64,000 bases of DNA from Litchfieldia salsa (lineage in GTDB: Bacteria; Bacillota; Bacilli; Bacillales; Bacillaceae_L): positions 124,001 to 188,000 of the forward strand of contig NZ_FNJU01000003.1 in the NCBI RefSeq assembly GCF_900104555.1, read 5' to 3'. The notes under the pieces were generated by a model, which worked only from the letters and a program-made list of their open reading frames with translations, was not told the DNA's origin and made no database searches. Below are positions 46,843 through 58,310 of the stretch, piece by piece. Position numbers and translations under genes: made by a program. Each line of letters begins with the position of its first letter. Position 1 is the first letter of the stretch.

Positions 46843-47724
46843 ATGACTGGGTTGTCGTTATACAAGGATTATAAAAATAATGATGAACTAAGAAAAAGCT
46901 TTAATGATTTAGCAACTTTGGTTTTTGGCTTGAATTTTGAAGAATGGTATAAAAAAGGATATTGGAATGATCGTTATATACCCTTTTCCTATGTAGCCGG
47001 AACAAAAGTAATAGCAAATGTTTCTGTAAATATATTAAAATTGGTTATAAATGGGGAAATAAAAAAGGCCATTCAGATAGGTACTGTTATGACACATCCA
47101 GATTATCGAGGTAAGGGATTGTCCTCAAGTTTAATGAATATGGTGATGGAGGAATACGAGGATAGTTATGACTTCATATACTTAGTTGCCAATCCAAATG
47201 TTTTGGAATTTTACCCGAAGTTTGGATTTCATCCAGTTAATGAGTATAGATATTCATTATCATATTCACCAAAAACGTCCGGTACATCAAATATTCGAAA
47301 ACTCGATGGTGGCAATATAGAAGACCTTGAGTTCATTTATAATGTCGCGTCAGAAAGAGTACCTGTTTCCAATCTATTTGGAACGCAAGATACTCAAGGG
47401 ATTTTAATGTTCTATTGTATATATGTGTTTAAGAGTGATATTTACTTTTTAGAAAATGAAGATGCGATCGTCATTTTTAAGGCAAATGAAAACCAAGTTG
47501 ATATTTTTGATATTATTAGTCAAAAAGAAGTAATCATAGAGAATGTTCTTTCAGAGATTACTAGTGCTACCACTAAAAAAATTGTTTTTCACTACACTCC
47601 TAATTATAAGGGCATGAATGTTCATAATGAAGTTTTGAATAGTGACGATGTGTTATTCATAAAAGCGAAAGGTAATAATCATTTTCCGTTAAGAGTTAAA
47701 CATCCTATCACTTCTCAAGCATAA
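46843..47724 (+). CDS. Eis-like GNAT N-acetyltransferase, two-domain
   Basis: 293 aa. The N-terminal GNAT domain has the CoA loop YRGKGLSSSL (about residues 88-97) and a VLEFYPKFGF end. A second, GNAT-like or sterol-carrier-like C-terminal domain follows, as in Eis-related proteins. The acceptor is unknown. GGGGAGC lies before the ATG. It is likely co-transcribed with the AlkD-like gene. Confidence 0.85.
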   Translation: MTGLSLYKDYKNNDELRKSFNDLATLVFGLNFEEWYKKGYWNDRYIPFSYVAGTKVIANVSVNILKLVINGEIKKAIQIGTVMTHPDYRGKGLSSSLMNMVMEEYEDSYDFIYLVANPNVLEFYPKFGFHPVNEYRYSLSYSPKTSGTSNIRKLDGGNIEDLEFIYNVASERVPVSNLFGTQDTQGILMFYCIYVFKSDIYFLENEDAIVIFKANENQVDIFDIISQKEVIIENVLSEITSATTKKIVFHYTPNYKGMNVHNEVLNSDDVLFIKAKGNNHFPLRVKHPITSQA

Positions 47725-47740
47725 ACTTATAGTATTATAA

Positions 47741-47773
47741 TAAAAAAGCCTAATTCAGATAAAATTAGGCTTA
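47741..47773. terminator. Bidirectional terminator
   Basis: AAGCCTAATT pairs with AATTAGGCTT (47746-47755 with 47763-47772). It lies between the convergent GNAT and ykkD genes. Confidence 0.7.
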
Positions 47774-47835
47774 AGCATCTTAATTATTATATGTTTGAAT
47801 AGATTTGATAAAATTTGGTTTTTCCTTTTTCATAT

Positions 47836-48150
47836 TTATGAAACCAGTTTCAGCCCTACTGCAGCACTTAATACCATTGTGATAAAAACCAACCTTTTCC
47901 AATCCTTTGATTCTCCATATAAAAGCATTCCTAGTATTGCTCCACCAGACGCACCAATTCCCGTCCATATTGCATATGCCGTCCCCATAGGGAGGGTTTT
48001 CATTGCATAAGATAGACATATGAAGCTTGCTCCGAATCCAAAAAATAAGAGAATAAGGGACTTCCTATTCCGGTCCTTATGAAGTTTATTGATCATAGTA
48101 ACACCAAACATTTCAAATATTCCTGCTAAGATTAGAGAAAACCAATCCAT
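47836..48150 (-). CDS. ykkD: Guanidinium/SMR exporter subunit YkkD
   Basis: 104 aa, four transmembrane helices. It closely resembles B. subtilis YkkD: TLPMGTAYAIWTGIGASGGAI matches the SMR signature and the Glu needed for transport (EMFG, residue 13) is present. With YkkC it forms a heteromeric SMR pump that exports guanidinium. It overlaps ykkC by one base. Confidence 0.92.
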   Translation of the reverse strand: MDWFSLILAGIFEMFGVTMINKLHKDRNRKSLILLFFGFGASFICLSYAMKTLPMGTAYAIWTGIGASGGAILGMLLYGESKDWKRLVFITMVLSAAVGLKLVS

Positions 48151-48491
48151 TACGAATCAGCCCCTTCCTGAACCTGATCCTTTGTTACTAATTTCAAGCC
48201 TACAACTCCTATAAGCAACAGCAAAATCAAAAGGATCTTACTCAATTTGAATGGTTCACCAAAAAATATGATTTCTGAAACAACAGTACCAGCAGTACCC
48301 AATCCCACAAACACTGCATATACAGTTCCTACGGGAAGTTTTTTTGTTGCCATAATCATTAAATAGAAGCTGATAACGATAGATATAACGGTTCCAACCC
48401 AAGAAAACAAGTCATCTGCGTGTTTCAAACCAATCACCCAACACACTTCAAATAGAGCCGCAATAAATACCTTCATCCAATTCGCGTTCAT
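48150..48491 (-). CDS. ykkC: Guanidinium/SMR exporter subunit YkkC
   Basis: 113 aa, four transmembrane helices. Close to B. subtilis YkkC through WVIGLKHAD, then [18 protein letters not shown] and the membrane Glu at residue 15. It is the first gene behind the guanidine riboswitch. GAAGGTGG lies upstream of the ATG. Confidence 0.93.
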   Translation of the reverse strand: MNANWMKVFIAALFEVCWVIGLKHADDLFSWVGTVISIVISFYLMIMATKKLPVGTVYAVFVGLGTAGTVVSEIIFFGEPFKLSKILLILLLLIGVVGLKLVTKDQVQEGADS

Positions 48492-48532
48492 TTAATTACC
48501 ACCTTCAACTTTATACGTACGAAAAATATAAA

Positions 48533-48650
48533 AAAGCCTTTGAGCAACTGTTAACAGTAACCTCCCAGGCTTTTATCCTTCCGTGGCACAGTAAATCTGT
48601 GAGTTTTCTCTCGGACCAGACCAACAATAAAATTACGGAACCCTAGAAAA
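48533..48650 (-). ncRNA. Guanidine-I riboswitch (ykkC motif) with terminator
   Basis: On the - strand the conserved ykkC elements appear in order: CTAGGGTTCCG, GGTCTGGTCCGAGAG, ACGG-AGGATAAAAGCC and GGGAGG. The last part pairs into an AAAGCCT/AGGCTTT hairpin with a T-run (end near 48533). Guanidine binding prevents termination and allows ykkCD expression. It is placed just before ykkC. Confidence 0.95.
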
Positions 48651-48671
48651 CATTTTATTCAATCTAATTAA

Positions 48672-48677
48672 ATTATA
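48672..48677 (-). promoter_or_regulatory. -10 element upstream of the guanidine riboswitch
   Basis: TATAAT on the - strand lies about 25 bases before the conserved riboswitch core. No strong -35 is seen. Confidence 0.45.
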
Positions 48678-48786
48678 CACAAAACTATAACAAACTAATC
48701 CAGCATTTTAAAATAAAAACATGAACTGTAGTTGAATCACAATGATATGTGTTTGTTCTGCTTATTAAATGATGAGACTGGGCCTT

Positions 48787-49272
48787 TTAAACTTTCAATA
48801 CCATTCTTACTGTCTTTAAAATGTGTCCATCAAAATCATCATCAAATTCCGATAACACTTTGAAGCCTTTTGCTTTATAGAATGTTGTTCCGATTTCATT
48901 GTCTTTCTCCACGTTTATAAATATTTCTTTGACACCATCTAAGTAATTAATTCCTTCTTTCAATAAAGATGTCCCTAATCCTTTTCCTTGATATTCTGGA
49001 TTTAAATAAATAGCAGCGAGTTCAACTTTTCCATCTTCTTTTATAGGAGAGTAGTTTGCAAACCCAACTATTTGGCCATCAACTTCTGCAACAAATATGA
49101 TTGATTGATTTATCCGTTTCTGCAGCATTTCATCGTTATAAGCATATTTTAAGAAATTTTCCTGGATCTCAAATGGAATAATTCCATCGTAAGTGAAATT
49201 CCAACTCGTCTTGGCAACTTGTTGCACTTGCTTAATATCTTCCTTTATCATTCTGCGAATAACAAATTCCAT
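48787..49272 (-). CDS. GNAT family N-acetyltransferase
   Basis: 161 aa with the canonical CoA loop YQGKGLGTSLL (about residues 95-105) and TTFYKAKGF. The acceptor is unknown. The ATG has GAGGAAAT upstream. The next GNAT gene ends 38 bases before its start, so both may be one operon. Confidence 0.92.
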   Translation of the reverse strand: MEFVIRRMIKEDIKQVQQVAKTSWNFTYDGIIPFEIQENFLKYAYNDEMLQKRINQSIIFVAEVDGQIVGFANYSPIKEDGKVELAAIYLNPEYQGKGLGTSLLKEGINYLDGVKEIFINVEKDNEIGTTFYKAKGFKVLSEFDDDFDGHILKTVRMVLKV

Positions 49273-49309
49273 ATTTCCTCGACCCTTCTACTTTTTATTT
49301 AAACCTAAG

Positions 49310-49714
49310 CTATCTTTTTCGAGAAATTCTAAATCCATTCTCAACCTTCTCGAAACCAATTTTAGGATAGTAGTCCATTGCAGTAGGGGAAGAAAGCAGT
49401 AATAATGCAACTTCTTCTCCAATATGTTGTTGAACTAATCTTACCAGTTCTTTCCCAATACCTTTGTGTTGGTACTCGTTATTCACAGCTAAATCGGATA
49501 AATAGCAACTATAACTATAATCAGTTAATCCTCTAGCAACGCCAATTAATTGGTCATGATCCCAAGCTGTAATTAGGATATTAGAATTTTCAATCATACT
49601 TTGTAATCGATCTAAATCATTACTCGGTCTTTTAATACCAGATGCTATGAAGACGTGCGAAAGTTCTTCAGCGTTCACTTTTTTATTTATTTCGTAAGTT
49701 AAATTAGTAGTCAT
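49310..49714 (-). CDS. GNAT family N-acetyltransferase
   Basis: 134 aa, a small GNAT with the CoA loop YQHKGIGKELV (about residues 82-92) and YYPKIGFEKV. Acceptor unknown. The ATG has GGGGG upstream. It is upstream of the 48787-49272 GNAT on the same strand. Confidence 0.92.
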   Translation of the reverse strand: MTTNLTYEINKKVNAEELSHVFIASGIKRPSNDLDRLQSMIENSNILITAWDHDQLIGVARGLTDYSYSCYLSDLAVNNEYQHKGIGKELVRLVQQHIGEEVALLLLSSPTAMDYYPKIGFEKVENGFRISRKR

Positions 49715-49825
49715 TCCAAATAACCCCCTTATATAATTCTAATAAAATTCTAACATATGGAAATGTAATGTAGTACGTTTAAAGCAAATGTATTGACTAA
49801 AAGTTAGTATCGTTTTAAAATTAAA

Positions 49826-49839
49826 TGAAACCGATTTCA
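49826..49839. promoter_or_regulatory. LacI-type operator upstream of the regulator gene
   Basis: TGAAACCGATTTCA lies 38 bases before the LacI-type gene start. It is identical to the copy at 54315 and suggests autoregulation. Confidence 0.75.
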
Positions 49840-49876
49840 ATAATGTGGAAATGATTTAATAAATTGGAGGGAAACG

Positions 49877-50914
49877 ATGAAAAAAGGAAATATAACCATA
49901 TATGACATTGCTAAAGAAGCTAATGTATCACCAGCAACAGTTTCCCGAGTATTAACAGGAAATGCAAAAGTACGTCCACAGACAATGCGTAAAATAATGG
50001 ATGTTATAGAGAAATATAATTTCAAACCTAACAGTCTAGCAAGAAGTTTATTACATAAGCAATCGAAAACAATTGGATTTATCCTACCTGACATAAGTCA
50101 TCCTTTCTTTTCAACATTGTTTCAAAAAAGTGAAGCATATGCAATGGAATTGGGATATACAGTGTTTCTTGGAAATACGATGAATAACTCTGAAAATGAA
50201 TCAAAATACTTACAAAGTTTAGTCGAAAAACAAGTTGATGGAATTATTTATATTGGTGGAAGAATTAATGATACCGATACAGATAAAGAATATGCTGAAG
50301 AAATTAAGAAAGTCATGGAAAGAATTCCTATTGTTTTTGTAAATGGTCGAATGACAGGGGTAGATGCTCATGTGGTTAGGGCAGATGAAGAATCAGGAAT
50401 TGATAAGCTTGTTGAATTGTTAATCAATCTAAATCATTTGAAGATTGGGTTTCTTGGTGGATTGGATGGAATAAGTTCTACTGACGTAAAAAAGAACTCT
50501 TTTATTAACGCTATGAAAACCAGAGGATTAAGTATTAATAAAGACTGGGTTATAGGTACTGGCTTTAATATTGAATCTGGTGAAGAGGTTGCTACACAAT
50601 TACTCAATTTAAATGAAAGGCCTACAGCCTTACTATGTGCGAACGATTTAGTGGCAATTGGGGTAATAAAGGTTCTTACTAAATTTGGATTAAAGGTTCC
50701 AGAGGAGGTTTCAGTTGTTGGGTTTGATGATATTTATTTGGCAAAGCATTTTCCACCAGGTATAACTACGGTAAGTCAGAACTACGATCAGTTAGGTCAA
50801 ACAGCAATTAAAGTATTAGTAGATTTGATTAATGAAAAAGAAGCGGAGAAAGAAATCGTCGTTCCTACTTCACTTATTTTGAGAGATTCTTGTAAATTAT
50901 TATCAGATTCGTAA
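49877..50914 (+). CDS. LacI-family transcriptional regulator
   Basis: 345 aa. The N-terminal HTH reads ITIYDIAKEANVSPATVSRVL (about residues 5-25), with the hinge KPNSLARSL, and a periplasmic-binding-like effector domain follows to the end. It likely represses the adjacent galactoside operon, and palindromes of the LacI type sit at its own and the target promoters. GGAGGG precedes the ATG. Ligand unknown. Confidence 0.94.
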   Translation: MKKGNITIYDIAKEANVSPATVSRVLTGNAKVRPQTMRKIMDVIEKYNFKPNSLARSLLHKQSKTIGFILPDISHPFFSTLFQKSEAYAMELGYTVFLGNTMNNSENESKYLQSLVEKQVDGIIYIGGRINDTDTDKEYAEEIKKVMERIPIVFVNGRMTGVDAHVVRADEESGIDKLVELLINLNHLKIGFLGGLDGISSTDVKKNSFINAMKTRGLSINKDWVIGTGFNIESGEEVATQLLNLNERPTALLCANDLVAIGVIKVLTKFGLKVPEEVSVVGFDDIYLAKHFPPGITTVSQNYDQLGQTAIKVLVDLINEKEAEKEIVVPTSLILRDSCKLLSDS

Positions 50915-50955
50915 TTATTGTTTGACATCTTTTCGGAGTAGAAGTAGGATGGTAT

Positions 50956-50969
50956 TGAAATGGGTTTCA
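50956..50969. promoter_or_regulatory. LacI-type operator
   Basis: TGAAATGGGTTTCA differs by one base from the reverse complement of the standard operator. It lies downstream of the regulator stop and 123 bases before lacZ. Confidence 0.6.
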
Positions 50970-51042
50970 TTATCTGAATAAAAGGAATATAAACAATCTT
51001 CGGTAATAAACTTTATTGAGATTCCTTTTTTATCAATAAAAA

Positions 51043-51056
51043 TGTAATCGGTTTCA
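51043..51056. promoter_or_regulatory. LacI-type operator at the lacZ promoter
   Basis: TGTAATCGGTTTCA matches the reverse complement of TGAAACCGATTTCA except for one base. It is 36 bases before the lacZ start, well placed to block initiation. Confidence 0.65.
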
Positions 51057-51073
51057 TTGTAATGTGATTATAA

Positions 51074-54235
<3,162 letters not shown>

Positions 54236-54280
54236 ACTCTATTACCTTATTTTCATAATCTAGTATTTCTTCCCTTGGTT

Positions 54281-54307
54281 ATCCCTTTAGCCAGGGGATG
54301 TTTTTTA
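54281..54307 (+). terminator. Terminator after lacZ
   Basis: ATCCCT pairs with AGGGGAT with one extra G, followed by a T-run. The long gap up to 54679 holds operators, not genes. Confidence 0.6.
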
Positions 54308-54314
54308 TTATAAA

Positions 54315-54328
54315 TGAAACCGATTTCA
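54315..54328. promoter_or_regulatory. LacI-type operator, importer promoter region
   Basis: TGAAACCGATTTCA, identical to the copy at 49826. It lies immediately after the lacZ terminator. Confidence 0.7.
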
Positions 54329-54515
54329 CATAATGAGTGAAGTATAGGAAGCAACTCCGGAATCACTATCAGAAAATTTAAAGAAGTAAAAATAATTATA
54401 TTTACTTTTAAATACACAAGGAATATAATGGAAACATAAGTAACCGCTTACATCAAGAGCAAACAATAGAATAGTAGGCTTTATAAAAGATGTGTAGAAC
54501 TCTAATTGAGTATTT

Positions 54516-54529
54516 TGAAACCCGTTTCA
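54516..54529. promoter_or_regulatory. LacI-type operator, importer promoter region
   Basis: TGAAACCCGTTTCA, a perfect palindrome apart from the CC/CG centre. It lies 151 bases before the permease start. Confidence 0.7.
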
Positions 54530-54579
54530 AGAAAAGGAGGCACTATAAGAGAATGTGTGGAATTTCTACATTTTAAAAA

Positions 54580-54593
54580 TGAAACCCGTTTCA
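54580..54593. promoter_or_regulatory. LacI-type operator, importer promoter region
   Basis: TGAAACCCGTTTCA with AAA/TTT flanks extends the dyad. It lies 64 bases after the previous site, so the pair could bind a looped tetramer. Confidence 0.7.
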
Positions 54594-54679
54594 TTTATCG
54601 GTGATTTTGTCGGGATATGGCGAATTAATCTGTTTCTGTAATTTGCTTCAAAAGATCAGTAGTCTAAAGGGGGATTGAA

Positions 54680-55645
54680 ATGAAAACAGTGATTGTGCAA
54701 TCACAGACGCCCATTGTAGAAAAACATAAATTATCTTTGTTTAAAAAAATCTGGAAAAACCGAACCCTACTTCTTATGTGTATGCCTGCCATCATTTTCT
54801 TTGCTATTTTTGCTTATTTACCAATGCCGGGGCTTTATCTTGCATTTGTCAATTATGACTATTCGTTAGGAATCTTCAATAGTGCCTTCGTTGGATTTGA
54901 GAATTTTCGTTTTTTAGTCATGACCGGTGACCTATGGAAGTTAACCTTTAATACAATTGCTTATAATCTAGCTTTCATCATTTTAGGAAATTTCCTACAA
55001 ATAGGTGTAGCGATTATGCTTAATGAACTGACAAGTAAATGGTTTAAAAAGGTTTCACAAACCATTATGTTTTTACCACATTTTATTTCTGCCGTTCTAG
55101 TTGGACTTTTAGCTTATAACATACTTAGTTACGATTATGGTGTACTTAATTCGTTTTTGAAAATGGTTGGTTTAGACCCTGTACAGACCTATTCAAATCC
55201 GTCAATTTGGCCATATATAATTGTCATTACTTTTCTATGGCAATCTACAGGCTATGGTTCAATCGTTTATTTTGCGGCTATTATGGGTCTTGATAAATCG
55301 ATTATAGAAGCTGCTGAAATTGACGGAGCAAATGCCTTTCAACGGATCAGATATATCATTATTCCATGGCTCAAACCTACATTTATCATCTTATTATTGT
55401 TCTCGCTAGGAGGAGTATTACGCGGTAACTTTGGTCTATTTTATAACTTAGTTGGGGCTAATAATACGATGCTTTATCCAACGACAGATATTATTGAAAC
55501 TTACGTATTCCGGACATTGATGACGAATTTTAACTTCTCTTTAGGAAGCGCTGTAAGCTTGTATCAATCTATTTTCGGATTCTTCATTGTCATTACTGCA
55601 AACTGGATTGTTAAAAAGGTTTCACCAGAAAATTCGTTGTTTTAA
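54680..55645 (+). CDS. ABC sugar transporter permease (LplB/YteP type)
   Basis: 321 aa with six transmembrane helices. The EAA loop reads EAAEIDGANAFQRIRYIIIPWLKP (about residues 210-233). It is one of two permeases importing an oligosaccharide. No ATPase gene is present, so a shared MsmX-type ATPase is assumed. GGGGG precedes the ATG. Confidence 0.92.
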   Translation: MKTVIVQSQTPIVEKHKLSLFKKIWKNRTLLLMCMPAIIFFAIFAYLPMPGLYLAFVNYDYSLGIFNSAFVGFENFRFLVMTGDLWKLTFNTIAYNLAFIILGNFLQIGVAIMLNELTSKWFKKVSQTIMFLPHFISAVLVGLLAYNILSYDYGVLNSFLKMVGLDPVQTYSNPSIWPYIIVITFLWQSTGYGSIVYFAAIMGLDKSIIEAAEIDGANAFQRIRYIIIPWLKPTFIILLLFSLGGVLRGNFGLFYNLVGANNTMLYPTTDIIETYVFRTLMTNFNFSLGSAVSLYQSIFGFFIVITANWIVKKVSPENSLF

Positions 55646-55662
55646 GGAGGGAAGAGAATTTT

Positions 55663-56565
55663 ATGGAAAACACTGTTAGACGAAATATTGATTTTTCTAC
55701 AATTGTCGTTCGTATGATTGGTTACGGTTTTATTGGCTTTTTTGCTCTATGCTGCCTTTTACCCTTTGTATTAATCGTGTCGTCTTCCTTCACATCTGAG
55801 AGTGCAATTATGGAACATGGCTTTTCTTTATGGCCAAAGGAGTTTTCGACATTTGCTTACGAGATTGTTTTTCAGAATCCAAGACTAGTCATTGGATCTT
55901 ATGTCGTAACAATGGGTATTACAGTGGTTGGAACTGCGATCGGCTTATTTATTGTAGCGATGACTGGTTATGCCTTACAACGTCAGGACTTTTTGTTTCG
56001 TAATAAAATCTCATTCTATATTTACTTTACAACCCTTTTCTCAGGTGGACTTGTCCCGTTCTATCTCCTAGTAACGCAGTACCTACATCTTAAAGATAAC
56101 TACCTTGCTGTACTCCTACCAGGATTGCTTAGTCCTTTTCTTATCATCATGATGAAAGCCTTTACGAAATCTATACCTGTAGAAATTACTGAATCTGCGA
56201 AAATGGATGGTGCGGGTGATTTCACTATATTTTTAAGATTAATTCTACCTATGTCAACACCCGCTTTGGCGACAATAGGACTTTTTATTGCTCTAGGGTA
56301 TTGGAATGAATGGTATAATTCGATGCTTTTTCTATCACCTAACATGGAATATAGACCACTACAGTTATTTCTCTATAATGTAATCACAAGTGCTGATTTC
56401 ATAAGGAATTCAGCCGCTGCTTCCAATGTACCGCCACAGGATATCCCATTAGAAACGATGAAAATGGCAACAGCCGTAGTTGCTACTGGACCGGTTATTC
56501 TATTTTATCCGTTTGTGCAACGGTACTTTATTAAAGGGATTACGATTGGGGCTGTTAAAGGGTAA
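55663..56565 (+). CDS. ABC sugar transporter permease (LplC/YtcP type)
   Basis: 300 aa, six transmembrane helices, EAA loop ITESAKMDGAGDFTIFLRLILP. It is the partner of the preceding permease; genes are 17 bases apart. AGGAGG precedes the ATG. Confidence 0.92.
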   Translation: MENTVRRNIDFSTIVVRMIGYGFIGFFALCCLLPFVLIVSSSFTSESAIMEHGFSLWPKEFSTFAYEIVFQNPRLVIGSYVVTMGITVVGTAIGLFIVAMTGYALQRQDFLFRNKISFYIYFTTLFSGGLVPFYLLVTQYLHLKDNYLAVLLPGLLSPFLIIMMKAFTKSIPVEITESAKMDGAGDFTIFLRLILPMSTPALATIGLFIALGYWNEWYNSMLFLSPNMEYRPLQLFLYNVITSADFIRNSAAASNVPPQDIPLETMKMATAVVATGPVILFYPFVQRYFIKGITIGAVKG

Positions 56566-56633
56566 AAAGAATATGCTTTGAGGATAATCCTCATGTCATA
56601 GAAAGTAAGATTAAAAACAAAGGGGAGGAAAAT

Positions 56634-58208
56634 ATGTTGAAGATCAAAAAAGTCTTAATCCTGTTTATGGTCATGTTGTTGGCTTTTAGCCTTGTTGCGT
56701 GCAATGGATCAAGCAAGACAAGTAAAGAAGAGCCGAAAACAAAGGTAGACGAAAATGGAGAGATTGATACTTCAGAATTTGTGACAGTAACCTATATGAT
56801 GCTTGGGGATAAACCAACTAATGGACAATTAGAAAAAGTAATGGAACAAGTAAATGCCAAATTAAAAGACAAAGTGAATGCGCACCTTGAGTTGAAATGG
56901 ATTGAATGGGCTGACTATATGACAAAATATAATTTAACTTTAGCTTCTGGTGAGCCAGTAGATCTAATTATTACTGCTACTGACTGGTTAGACGCATGGG
57001 GGAATGCACAAAAGGGAGCTTTCAAGGATATTACTGAACTTTTACCAACCTATGCACCACAAACATGGGCTGAGGTATCTGATGAAAGCTGGGAACAAAC
57101 TAAGTACAATGACAAGATTGTTATGATTCCTGAGGACTCTTTTACTCAGTGGGTTAATCACGGTTTCTTCTATCGGACAGACTGGGCAAAGGAATTTGGA
57201 ATTAATGAGCCGATTGAAGATTTTGAGACATTAGGAGAGTACTTCCAAGGTATTGTTGATAATAAACCTGGTGTTATTCCTTGGGATACACCTGGAACAA
57301 ACGTTACATCAGCATGGGGGTATACAACTTCTTATTCAGATCAAATTGAACTTCCAATTGCTACAGGAGTATTCCCTATTTACTGGGCTAAATCTTTTGA
57401 GGATCCGTATACAATTACTAGTCCTGTGTTCGATGATCTTTTTATAGATTATGCGAAGCTTATGAAGGACTGGGCAGATAAAGGGTATTGGCGTACTGAT
57501 GTATTGAATTATAAAGGAGACACTCGTGCCTTATTCCAAGCTGGTAAAACTGGTGCAGATCAGCATCACTCAGAAACATTTTCAGGGCTACGTCCACAAA
57601 TGGATTTGAAACAACCAGGTTCAGAGATTGATATTTTTGCATGGGCTGATACTCGTGATAACTTAATTTCTATGTCAATTACGCATGGTGCAACAGCTGT
57701 AGGTGCTCATAGTAAAAATCCAGAGCGTGCCCTTATGGTCTATGATTTAATACGTAATGATGAGGAAATCTATAAATTATTTAACTATGGTATTGAAGGT
57801 GTACAATACGAGATTGTTGATGGTAAACGTGTTCGTCCGGAAGGATATGATGAAACAAAAGATGCATTCTCTTCTAACTTCTGGGGAGGACGTGTAGATA
57901 AATTTGAGATTCCAAGCGCTGATAAGTGGGAAGGAATGACTGAAATTTATGCAGAGTACGATAAAATTAAAAAACCATTCCCATATGGAAGATTTGTATT
58001 TGATAGTACACCAGTAGATGCTGAAATTGCAGCCTTATCACAAGTGACATCACAAATGGTACCTGCGATTGCCTTTGGTAAAGCGGGTGATCCGGAAAAA
58101 GCGGTTAAGGATTTCCGTAAGAGACTAGAGGCAGCAGGTTATGAGAAGGTACTAAAGGAACTTCAAAAACAGATCGATGATTATAAAAAGCTTGTAGAAG
58201 GAAACTAA
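56634..58208 (+). CDS. Extracellular solute-binding lipoprotein of the importer
   Basis: 524 aa with a signal peptide and lipobox LVAC (Cys at residue 23). The mature protein resembles LplA/YtcQ-type oligosaccharide-binding proteins, with many Trp and Tyr residues for sugar stacking. The ligand is likely a galacto- or arabinogalacto-oligosaccharide, inferred from the neighbours. GGGGAGG precedes the ATG. Confidence 0.9.
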   Translation: MLKIKKVLILFMVMLLAFSLVACNGSSKTSKEEPKTKVDENGEIDTSEFVTVTYMMLGDKPTNGQLEKVMEQVNAKLKDKVNAHLELKWIEWADYMTKYNLTLASGEPVDLIITATDWLDAWGNAQKGAFKDITELLPTYAPQTWAEVSDESWEQTKYNDKIVMIPEDSFTQWVNHGFFYRTDWAKEFGINEPIEDFETLGEYFQGIVDNKPGVIPWDTPGTNVTSAWGYTTSYSDQIELPIATGVFPIYWAKSFEDPYTITSPVFDDLFIDYAKLMKDWADKGYWRTDVLNYKGDTRALFQAGKTGADQHHSETFSGLRPQMDLKQPGSEIDIFAWADTRDNLISMSITHGATAVGAHSKNPERALMVYDLIRNDEEIYKLFNYGIEGVQYEIVDGKRVRPEGYDETKDAFSSNFWGGRVDKFEIPSADKWEGMTEIYAEYDKIKKPFPYGRFVFDSTPVDAEIAALSQVTSQMVPAIAFGKAGDPEKAVKDFRKRLEAAGYEKVLKELQKQIDDYKKLVEGN

Positions 58209-58310
58209 GAGTAATTTAGGTATAGTGGGGCTATCATGCATGATTGATAGCCCTCTATCTATAAATAAGTCTAGTGTAAAGTTTTATGATTATGATAAGG
58301 GGTGTTGAAT

